From JAHJQQ01 sp964458835 (GTDB lineage: Bacteria; Pseudomonadota; Gammaproteobacteria; Thiohalobacterales; Thiohalobacteraceae), in NCBI GenBank assembly GCA_964458835.1, contig CAYWKV010000029.1, positions 1-23,605 on the forward strand: a stretch of 23,605 nucleotides of DNA. The letters are read 5' to 3'. Numbering within the stretch: the first letter of the stretch is position 1; each line of letters begins with the position of its first letter. Below, piece after piece: positions 14,354 to 20,911 of this stretch. The notes under the pieces are model-generated. The model saw only the letters and a program-made list of their open reading frames with translations, had not been told where the DNA came from and searched no databases. Position numbers and translations under genes: made by a program.

Positions 14354-15739
14354 ATGCAATATCAATCGCAAGCGGTCGCAAAACCGTATTTCATTGCCGC
14401 GATCGGGCTTTTTGTGGGCCAGATCGTCTTCGGTCTCATCATGGGGCTGCAATACGTGGTGGGCGATTTCCTGTTTCCGGAAATCCCCTTCAACGTGGCG
14501 CGCATGGTGCATACCAACCTGCTGATCGTGTGGTTGTTGTTCGGCTTCATGGGTTCGGCGTACTACCTCGTTCCCGAGGAGGCCGAAACCGAGCTGCACA
14601 GTCCCAAGCTGGCGCTGGCGCTGTTCTGGATCTTCCTGGTCGCGGGCGTGCTCACCATCCTGGGCTATCTGTTCGTACCCTATTCGGGTCTCGCGAAGAT
14701 GACCGGCAACGATCTGCTGCCGACCATGGGCCGTGAGTTCCTCGAGCAGCCGACCATCACCAAGCTGGGCATCGTGGTCGTGGCCCTGGGCTTCCTGTTC
14801 AACATCGGCATGACCATCCTGAAGGGCCGCAAGACCAGCGTCAGCCTGGTGCTGCTGGTCGGTCTGCTGGGTCTCGCGGTGCTGTTCCTGTTCTCCTTCT
14901 ACAATCCGCACAACCTGGTGAAGGACAAGTTCTACTGGTGGTGGGTGGTGCATCTGTGGGTGGAGGGCGTGTGGGAACTGATCATGGCATCGATCCTCGC
15001 CTTCGTGCTCATCAAGATCACCGGCGTCGACCGCGAAGTCATCGAGAAGTGGCTGTACGTCATCATCGCCATGGCGCTGATCACCGGCCTCATCGGCACG
15101 GGCCACCATTACTATTGGATCGGTGCGCCGGAGTACTGGCAGTGGTGGGGTTCGGTGTTCTCCGCGCTGGAGCCGATCCCGTTCTTCATGATGACGGTGT
15201 TCGCCTTCAACATGGTGAACCGGCGCCGCCGCAACCATCCGAACAAGGCGGCCACCCTGTGGGCGCTGGGCACCGCGGTGATGGCGTTCCTCGGTGCCGG
15301 CGTGTGGGGCTTCCTGCACACGCTTGCCCCGGTGAACTTCTACACCCACGGCACGCAGATCACGGCGGCCCACGGTCACATGGCGTTCTACGGCGCCTAT
15401 GTGATGATCGTGTTGACCATGATCTCCTACGCCATGCCGATGATGCGCGGCCGGGCCGCGGCCAACAGCAGCAAGTCGCAGGTGCTGGAGATGTGGTCGT
15501 TCTGGCTGATGACCGTCGCCATGGTGTTCATCGTGCTGTTCCTCACCGCCGCCGGCGTGTTGCAGGTCTGGCTGCAGCGCTACAGCGACGCCCCGCAGGC
15601 GTTCATGGTGGTGCAGGACAAGATCGCGCTGTTCTACTGGATGCGCGAGGTCGCGGGCCTGGTGTTCCTGGTCGGGCTGGTACTGTACGTGTTGAGCTTC
15701 TTCGTCGGTCGTAAGGACCCGGAGGCGGTACAGGCCTGA
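14354..15739 (+). CDS. norB: Nitric oxide reductase subunit B (cNOR catalytic subunit)
   Basis: This 461-residue protein has 12 membrane helices and reduces two NO to N2O at a heme b3/non-heme iron centre. All diagnostic residues are present: low-spin heme ligands His53 and His342, the b3 ligand His340 (AAHGHMAFYG), and FeB ligands His200, His251 and His252 with Glu204 (VVHLWVEGVWEL and GTGHHYYW). The protein is full length with no qNOR-type N-terminal extension, as expected for a NorC-dependent enzyme. It is co-transcribed with norC from the FNR promoter and followed by a strong hairpin. Confidence 0.98.
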   Translation: MQYQSQAVAKPYFIAAIGLFVGQIVFGLIMGLQYVVGDFLFPEIPFNVARMVHTNLLIVWLLFGFMGSAYYLVPEEAETELHSPKLALALFWIFLVAGVLTILGYLFVPYSGLAKMTGNDLLPTMGREFLEQPTITKLGIVVVALGFLFNIGMTILKGRKTSVSLVLLVGLLGLAVLFLFSFYNPHNLVKDKFYWWWVVHLWVEGVWELIMASILAFVLIKITGVDREVIEKWLYVIIAMALITGLIGTGHHYYWIGAPEYWQWWGSVFSALEPIPFFMMTVFAFNMVNRRRRNHPNKAATLWALGTAVMAFLGAGVWGFLHTLAPVNFYTHGTQITAAHGHMAFYGAYVMIVLTMISYAMPMMRGRAAANSSKSQVLEMWSFWLMTVAMVFIVLFLTAAGVLQVWLQRYSDAPQAFMVVQDKIALFYWMREVAGLVFLVGLVLYVLSFFVGRKDPEAVQA

Positions 15740-15746
15740 GGCCAAA

Positions 15747-15773
15747 GGGCGGGGGCTGGCAGGGCCCCCGCCC
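15747..15773 (+). terminator. Hairpin after norB
   Basis: The arms 15747-15756 (gggcgggggc) and 15764-15773 (gcccccgccc) are perfect complements around a 7-base loop. They start 7 bases after the norB stop. A short AT-rich stretch (atttatt) follows after a few bases, but there is no real T-run. It is a likely terminator of norCB. Confidence 0.6.
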
Positions 15774-15796
15774 GGCGGCATTTATTCCAGAACAGT

Positions 15797-16015
15797 TTTC
15801 AACACGAAGGCGCGGAAGGCGCGCGAAGGAACGCCAAAGGCCTTCCAACCTGGAAAACACCATCGCTTCGATGGCTGGTCGGGCAGAAGGAGTTGGGGTG
15901 CGAGCGGCACGACCGAATCGGGCGTCTGCGGTAACATCTGGAATACGTCCGAGCTGTCCGTGTGTTCCGTGGCCAGTGGTTTCCTTCGCGCGCCTTCCGC
16001 GCCTTCGTGTTGAAA
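15797..16015. repeat. 219-bp element with 35-bp perfect terminal inverted repeats
   Basis: Bases 15797-15831 and 15981-16015 are exact reverse complements over 35 positions. The arm is itself built of related 8-9-base units (cgaaggcg, cggaaggcg, cgcgaagga). The 149-base centre holds no credible gene but has a small dyad (ccatcgcttcgatgg) and a stretch tgtccgtgtgttccgtggcc that resembles bases 868-885 in reverse complement. No target-site duplication is obvious. It looks like a non-autonomous, MITE- or REP-like repeat that ends 17 bases before the second norE start. Confidence 0.85.
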
Positions 16016-16031
16016 GCCTTTGACTTTGTGA

Positions 16032-16625
16032 ATGACCATGTCGAAAGCGGCCGCCGAAACGCTCCCACGTCCCACCCATCCGCCCGGCGATCTGGCGATC
16101 TGGATCTTCATTCTCGCCGAGCTGCTGGTGTTCGCGGTGTTCTTCCTGGCCTATGCCTGGACGCGGCACGCCAATGTCGAGCTGTTCAACGAGTATCAGC
16201 TCACGCTCGACCGGCGCGCGGGTCTCATCAACACCATCGCGCTGCTGACCAGCAGCTATTGCGTGGTGCGCGCGGCGGCGGCGGTGCGTCTCGACCGGAC
16301 CCGGGCCTGCGCTCATTGGCTGGTCGCCGCGCTGGTGCTGGGCGGGGTGTTCGTCGTCGTCAAGCTCGCCGAATATCACCATCATTTCGAGCAGGGCGTC
16401 GCGCTCAGTACCAACACGTTCTACATGTTCTATCTGTCACTGACCTTCTTTCACTTCATGCACGTGGTGATGGGCATGGTCATACTCGCGGCCGTGGCCG
16501 CCAAGGCCTGGCGCGGCGGCTACAGTGCCACCGACCACGTCGGCGTGGAGACCGGCGGCTCCTACTGGCACATGGTCGATCTGGTCTGGCTGATCCTGTT
16601 CCCGCTGGTCTACGTGATGCACTGA
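16032..16625 (+). CDS. norE: NorE-like cytochrome c oxidase subunit III family protein (copy 2)
   Basis: This 197-residue paralogue of the protein encoded at 2825-3415 shares the segments PPGDLAIW, NTFYMFYLSLTFFHFMH and YWHMVDLVWLILFPLVYVM. It has the same five-helix layout and differs mainly at the N-terminus and in the third-helix region. A second ATG at 16038 is equally possible, since neither start has a clear ribosome site. The inverted-repeat element ends only 17 bases upstream and no FNR box is visible, so its transcription must come from read-through past the norB hairpin or from a promoter within the element. It is followed one base later by norF copy 2. Confidence 0.9.
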   Translation: MTMSKAAAETLPRPTHPPGDLAIWIFILAELLVFAVFFLAYAWTRHANVELFNEYQLTLDRRAGLINTIALLTSSYCVVRAAAAVRLDRTRACAHWLVAALVLGGVFVVVKLAEYHHHFEQGVALSTNTFYMFYLSLTFFHFMHVVMGMVILAAVAAKAWRGGYSATDHVGVETGGSYWHMVDLVWLILFPLVYVMH

Positions 16626-16626
16626 C

Positions 16627-16902
16627 ATGAGCCCGCTGCGCGCCATCGTCCTGCCCCGCCCCTGCAGCCGCGTGTGGCTGGTGCTGTTGGGCCTCACCTT
16701 CGTGACCTTCGCCCTGGGTGAGTTCGGTTTCGCCGGCGAGGCGGCCGCCCTGGTGCTGCTGGGCATTGCAGGGATCAAGGCGCAGCTGGTCGCCGATCGC
16801 TTCATGGGCTTGGCGGGGGTGGCCGGCCTGTGGCGCCTGATCATTCCTATCTATTTGATTATCCTCATCTCAGGTATTCTTCTGGCGTTCCTCCCGGCGT
16901 AG
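16627..16902 (+). CDS. norF: NorF-like / cytochrome c oxidase subunit IV family protein (copy 2)
   Basis: This 91-residue, three-helix protein is the same length as the copy at 3412-3687 and has the same plan: a first helix ending FVTFALGEFGFAGEAA, then GIKAQLVADRFMGL, and a C-terminal helix IPIYLIILISGILLAFL. Sequence divergence from copy 1 is greater than for the NorE pair. The start codon lies one base after the norE stop, so the two are certainly co-transcribed. Its presumed role is support of NO reductase activity or assembly. Confidence 0.83.
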   Translation: MSPLRAIVLPRPCSRVWLVLLGLTFVTFALGEFGFAGEAAALVLLGIAGIKAQLVADRFMGLAGVAGLWRLIIPIYLIILISGILLAFLPA

Positions 16903-16924
16903 CGCCGGCCGCGCCGGGGGTCGC

Positions 16925-16938
16925 CTGATTTATGTCAA
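16925..16938 (+). promoter_or_regulatory. Degenerate FNR-type box upstream of norQ
   Basis: CTGATTTATGTCAA keeps both TGA/TCA half-site cores but departs from consensus at the first position and at position 10. It is followed by GG like the other boxes. A -10-like CATAGT (16964-16969) sits two bases farther than in the class-II promoters of this window. Control of norQ is plausible but weaker than for the other sites. Confidence 0.55.
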
Positions 16939-17004
16939 GGTGATCCCGGCGTCCCTGGTGTCTCATAGTGGGCGCCAGTACCGGCCCGACTTCCGGAGAC
17001 GCCC

Positions 17005-17817
17005 ATGGATGCCCCCGTCCGATCCCTGCGCACGCCCAGCGGCGAGCTGCCGTTCTATCGACCGCAGGGCAACGAGATCGGCGTGTTCGAGCACGCCTAC
17101 CGCAATCGACTGCCGGTGCTCATCAAGGGCCCGACCGGCTGCGGCAAGACGCGCTTCGTGCGTCACATGGCCGCGCGCCTGGGACGGCCGCTCTACACCG
17201 TGTCCTGCCACGACGATCTGAGCGCCGCCGACCTGGTCGGCCGCCACCTCATCGGCGACGGCGCCACCTTCTGGAACGACGGGCCGCTGACCCGCGCCGT
17301 GCGCGAGGGCGCCATCTGCTATCTCGACGAGGTCGTGGAGGCGCGCAAGGACACCACGGTGGTGCTGCATCCGCTCACTGACGACCGCCGTATCCTGCCC
17401 ATCGAACGCACCGGCGAACTGCTGGAGGCGCCGCCGGAATTCATGCTGGTGGTATCGTACAACCCCGGCTATCAGAATCTGCTCAAGGGCCTGAAGCCCA
17501 GCACCCGGCAGCGCTTCGTGGCCCTGCGCTTCGAGTTTCCCAAGCCGGAACTGGAGCAGGCGGTGGTGGAGGCCGAGACCGGCGTCGAGGCGTTGCTCGC
17601 GCGGCGCCTGGTGGGTCTGGCCAACAGCCTGCGCGCGCTGAAGGATCACGATCTGGAAGAGGCCGCATCGACGCGCCTGGTGGTCTATGCCGCCACGCTG
17701 ATCAAGGCCGGCATGGATCCGCTGGAGGCCTGCCGCACCGCGCTGGTCGAACCCCTGACCGACGACGCGGAGACCACGGCCGCGCTGCTGGAGGTGGTCG
17801 ATGCGAATTTCGGCTGA
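17005..17817 (+). CDS. norQ: NorQ/CbbQ-type MoxR AAA+ ATPase
   Basis: This 270-residue ATPase has Walker A GPTGCGKT (residues 42-49), Walker B AICYLDEV (Asp108, Glu109) and the family segment SYNPGYQNLLKGLKPSTRQRF with sensor and arginine-finger residues. NorQ works with the VWA-domain protein NorD to insert the non-heme iron into NorB, so it belongs with cNOR. CbbQ, the rubisco activase relative, is the alternative, but the nor context favours NorQ. ATG 17005 has a CGGAGA site. No norD gene lies next to it or elsewhere in the window, which is unusual. Confidence 0.93.
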   Translation: MDAPVRSLRTPSGELPFYRPQGNEIGVFEHAYRNRLPVLIKGPTGCGKTRFVRHMAARLGRPLYTVSCHDDLSAADLVGRHLIGDGATFWNDGPLTRAVREGAICYLDEVVEARKDTTVVLHPLTDDRRILPIERTGELLEAPPEFMLVVSYNPGYQNLLKGLKPSTRQRFVALRFEFPKPELEQAVVEAETGVEALLARRLVGLANSLRALKDHDLEEAASTRLVVYAATLIKAGMDPLEACRTALVEPLTDDAETTAALLEVVDANFG

Positions 17818-17892
17818 TGTGCGCGGGCCGCGGTACCCCGAAGGACTCGCCCCTGTCCCTGACCCCATGATCGCCTTGCGGGAGGAATGACG

Positions 17893-18666
17893 ATGACCCA
17901 AGCCCAGACGGCAGCCGAACTGTGGCTGCGTGAAGTGACCACACCCCTCGGCCAGGCCCGCGTGGCCTGCAAGCAGTGCAGCCTGAACGGCATCTGTGCA
18001 GTGCTGGAATCGGACAAGGACGACCGGACGTTCGTGCAGCGCAGCCGCGTCGGCAGCGGCAAGACGCTGTTCCACGCGGGCGACCGCTTCCAGGGCGTGT
18101 ACGCCGTCACCTCCGGCGCCATCAAGACCTACGCGCACCTGGCGCAGAACGCGACGCAGGTGGTCGATTTCCACTTTCCGGGCGACACGGTCGGCCTGGA
18201 GGCGATCGACCGCGGCGAATACACCTACACCGCCCAGGCGCTCACCGAGACGCTGGTGTGCCGCATCGATCCGGGCCGGGCGCCGGCAGCCGCCGAACGC
18301 CAGCGCGACTTCCAGATGGAGGTGATCAGGGCGCTGGGCGACCAGCTGCGTCACGAGCAGAGTCTGTCCATCCTGCTGCGCACCCAGACGGCGGACCAGC
18401 GCATCGCGACCTTCCTGCTGAGCCTGGCCGGCCCCTCGCTGTGGACGCACACGCGCGGCGTCGATCTGCAGCTGCCGATGTCGCGCAAGGACATCGCCAA
18501 CTATCTCGGCATCGCCGTGGTCACGCGGTGCCGGCTGTTCAAGCGCAGGCAGGAGGACGGCCTCATCGAAAGCCCGGGCCGGCGGGTGCGGCGGGCGAAC
18601 ATCGATGCCCTGAGCGCCATCGCGCGGCCGGCCCCGCCGGCCGAAGACGCCAGCTGCCCGACCTGA
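17893..18666 (+). CDS. fnr: FNR-type Crp family regulator with [4Fe-4S] cysteines
   Basis: This 257-residue regulator has a cyclic-nucleotide-like sensor domain, a long dimer helix and a C-terminal winged helix. The oxygen-sensing cluster ligands match E. coli FNR: Cys26-x2-Cys29-x5-Cys35 in ACKQCSLNGIC, and Cys123 in TLVCRID. It should be active without oxygen and bind the TTGAN6TCAA-type boxes of this window. The recognition helix reads GIAVVTRCRLFKRR where FNR has VETxSR: the Glu is Val210 and the Ser is Cys213, and only Arg214 is kept. ATG 17893 lies seven bases from GGAGG, whereas ATG 17887 is only one base from it. It differs from heme-binding Dnr regulators, which lack these cysteines. 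No FNR box precedes it. Confidence 0.92.
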   Translation: MTQAQTAAELWLREVTTPLGQARVACKQCSLNGICAVLESDKDDRTFVQRSRVGSGKTLFHAGDRFQGVYAVTSGAIKTYAHLAQNATQVVDFHFPGDTVGLEAIDRGEYTYTAQALTETLVCRIDPGRAPAAAERQRDFQMEVIRALGDQLRHEQSLSILLRTQTADQRIATFLLSLAGPSLWTHTRGVDLQLPMSRKDIANYLGIAVVTRCRLFKRRQEDGLIESPGRRVRRANIDALSAIARPAPPAEDASCPT

Positions 18667-18682
18667 GACGCGCCGCCGCCCG

Positions 18683-19069
18683 ATGAGCCTCTATGGCCTG
18701 ATCAAGGCGGTGCACGTCGGCAGCGTGGTGGTGAGTGTGTCGCTGTTCTTCGTGCGCGGCCTGTGGATGATGCGTGCGCCCGCGCGGCTCGCGCACACCT
18801 GGGTGCGGGTGCTGCCGCACATCGTCGACACGCTGCTGCTGGCCAGCGCGCTGACCCTGGCCGTGCTGAGCCGTCAGTATCCCTTCGTCGAGCCCTGGCT
18901 GACGGCCAAGGTCGTCGCCCTGCTGGCCTACATCCTGATCGGCATGTTCGCGCTGCGACGCGGCCCCAGCCGGGCCGTGCGCATCGCCGCGTGGTGCACG
19001 GCGCTGGGTGTGTTCGCCTACATCGTCGGTGTGGCTTTGACGCGCAACCCCTGGGTGTTCGCCGCGTGA
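18683..19069 (+). CDS. SirB2-family membrane protein
   Basis: This 128-residue protein has four predicted helices and the SirB2 pattern: LIKAVHVGSVVVSVSLFFVRGLWMM at the start, LPHIVDTLLLASALTLAVL in the middle, and YIVGVALTRNP near the end. The family is widespread but without a proven function; conserved histidines (here His11 and His47) suggest possible heme or quinone contact. The gene starts 16 bases after fnr, and its stop overlaps the GTG start of the NosR/NirI-like gene, so the three form one operon. Confidence 0.85.
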   Translation: MSLYGLIKAVHVGSVVVSVSLFFVRGLWMMRAPARLAHTWVRVLPHIVDTLLLASALTLAVLSRQYPFVEPWLTAKVVALLAYILIGMFALRRGPSRAVRIAAWCTALGVFAYIVGVALTRNPWVFAA

Positions 19070-20685
19070 GCGCGGGGCGCATCGCCGTGGTCCTGCGCAG
19101 GCTCTGGCTGTGGGCCTTGCTGTGGAGCGCGGCGGCCGCATCGGCCGGCGCCATGGCGGGCACCGATGCCGACGCCGCGAGCGCCGCCCCCGCCGACCTC
19201 ACCGCGCATCACGAGCTGGTGCAGGCGTTCTTCCCCGGCGCGGACCGCATCGGCCCACTTGCCGGCGAACCGCCCGCCGCGGCGGTGACCGCTGCCGGCC
19301 ATCTGCTCGGCTACGTCTATCTCACCGACCGCATCCTGCCCATCCCCGCCTATTCTGGCAAACCCATCAGCACGCTGGTGGGGCTGGATCTCGACGGCCA
19401 GCTCGTCGGCGTGCGCATCGTGCACCACGAGGAGCCCATCCTGCTGGCCGGCGTTTCGGAGGACCAGCTCGCCGCTTACGTCGCCCAGTATCAGGGCATC
19501 AACGTGCGCAACCGCATCAAGATCGGCGGACGCCCCTCCGAGGGCGTGGTGACGGTGGATACGATCAGCGGCGCGACCATCACGGCGATGGTCATCAATC
19601 AGACCATCACCAAGACGGTGCAGCGGGTCGCAGCGGCGACCGGCGTGCTCGGTGCTGGCGGCGCGGCGCCGGATGAGGGGGCGCAGGAGGACGGCCGGCC
19701 GATCTGGCGGCTGGTCTGGCAGGAGCGCCAGTTCCGCATCGCCGTGCTGGTCGCGGCCCTGGCGGCCCTGACGCTGATCCTGCTGTTCCAGGACTGGCTG
19801 GCGCTGCATCCGCGGCTGCTGCTGTACGTGCGCGACGGCTACCTGGTGTTCACGGTGGTGTTCGTCGGCTGGTACGCCATGGCACAGCTGTCGGTGGTCA
19901 ACGTGCTCACCTTCGTGCACGCCACGGTGCACGACTTCCGCTGGGAAACGTTTCTGATCGACCCCTTGATGTTCATCCTGTGGAGTTTCGTGGCGATGAC
20001 GCTGCTGCTGTGGGGGCGTGGCGTGTACTGCGGCTGGCTGTGCCCGTTCGGTGCGGTGCAGGAGCTGATCAATCAGCTTGCGCGGCGTCTGCGCGTGCGC
20101 CAGTGGGAATTCCCGGACGTGGTGCACGAGCGCCTGTGGGCGCTGAAGTACATCGTGCTGCTGATCCTGTTCGGCATGTCGCTGCAGTCGCTGCAGCTGG
20201 CCGAGCGCTATGCGGAGGTGGAACCCTTCAAGACCGCCGTGACGCTGCGTTTCCACCGCGACTGGGGCTATCTGATCTACGCGGCCGCGCTGATCGCCGT
20301 CTCGGTCGTCAATCGGAAGTTCTACTGCAAATACGTCTGTCCACTCGGCGCGGCACTGGCGATACCCGCGCGCCATCGCCTGTTCGACTGGCTGCGGCGG
20401 CGCAAGGAATGCGGCAAGCCCTGCCAGATCTGCGCCAACGAATGCGAGGTGCGCGCCATCGCGCCGACCGGTGAGATCAACGTCAACGAATGCCACTACT
20501 GTCTCGATTGCCAGGTGACGTTCTGGAATGACACCAAGTGCCCGCCGCTGGTGCAGCGTGGCAAGCGCCATGCCCGCGGCGCCCGGGCGCGCGAACTCGC
20601 GCAGGAAATGGTGCTGAGTTTCCGCGCGCCGGAGACATCGCATACCGACACCGGACGGGACGGCGACGATCCGGCCTCGCGCTGA
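19066..20685 (+). CDS. NosR/NirI-family flavo-iron-sulfur membrane protein
   Basis: This 539-residue protein starts at GTG (19066), overlapping the previous stop. It has a signal peptide (about residues 1-31), then a periplasmic FMN-binding domain with the covalent flavin motif SGATIT (Thr173). A membrane core follows with two CxxxCP motifs (YCGWLCPFG, Cys322/326; YCKYVCPLG, Cys421/425). A cytoplasmic ferredoxin-like end has Cys449, 453, 456, 460 and Cys476, 479, 482. NosR passes quinol electrons to N2O reductase, and NirI is its counterpart next to nirS. The protein is about 180 residues shorter than typical NosR. No nosZ lies in the window and nirS follows, so a NirI-like role in electron supply or expression for NirS is favoured. 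Confidence 0.87.
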   Translation: MSAGRIAVVLRRLWLWALLWSAAAASAGAMAGTDADAASAAPADLTAHHELVQAFFPGADRIGPLAGEPPAAAVTAAGHLLGYVYLTDRILPIPAYSGKPISTLVGLDLDGQLVGVRIVHHEEPILLAGVSEDQLAAYVAQYQGINVRNRIKIGGRPSEGVVTVDTISGATITAMVINQTITKTVQRVAAATGVLGAGGAAPDEGAQEDGRPIWRLVWQERQFRIAVLVAALAALTLILLFQDWLALHPRLLLYVRDGYLVFTVVFVGWYAMAQLSVVNVLTFVHATVHDFRWETFLIDPLMFILWSFVAMTLLLWGRGVYCGWLCPFGAVQELINQLARRLRVRQWEFPDVVHERLWALKYIVLLILFGMSLQSLQLAERYAEVEPFKTAVTLRFHRDWGYLIYAAALIAVSVVNRKFYCKYVCPLGAALAIPARHRLFDWLRRRKECGKPCQICANECEVRAIAPTGEINVNECHYCLDCQVTFWNDTKCPPLVQRGKRHARGARARELAQEMVLSFRAPETSHTDTGRDGDDPASR

Positions 20686-20824
20686 CCCGCCGCGATTCCG
20701 CCGATCCCATCGCCTCCGCACCATCGGCATCAGCGCGCCTGAAGCCGGTTAAACACGCTCAAACCGATAACAAACAACGGCCGACCGCCAAAGTTTCCTT
20801 TTATCTACCACATTGTTTCTACCG

Positions 20825-20838
20825 TTGACCTGCGTCAA
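20825..20838 (+). promoter_or_regulatory. FNR-type box of nirS, class-II geometry
   Basis: TTGACCTGCGTCAA is followed by GGCAGG. A -10-like TAAAAC (20861-20866) starts 29.5 bases after the box centre, close to the spacing of the other class-II sites, and predicts a start at about 20873. The preceding stretch (20750-20820) is AT-richer than its surroundings, and I see no gene or clear terminator in it. Confidence 0.85.
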
Positions 20839-20911
20839 GGCAGGCGCTAGGGGGAGCGTCTAAAACACACCCAGCATCGGCTTTCCACCAGACGGCTAAG
20901 GAGTGATCGCA

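Noticed and set aside
14303..15781. Long minus-strand open frame opposite norB
   Set aside because: It is rich in His, Gln, Asp and Glu and mirrors the hydrophobic codons of norB on the other strand. The plus-strand protein is a full match to NorB.
16020..16033. TTGACTTTGTGAAT as an FNR box for the second norEF
   Set aside because: Only the left half site fits; the right half lacks TCAA, and it overlaps the start codon.
19066..20685. NosR as evidence for an N2O reductase locus
   Set aside because: No nosZ, nosD, nosF or nosY is present in the window, the protein is short for NosR, and nirS follows directly.
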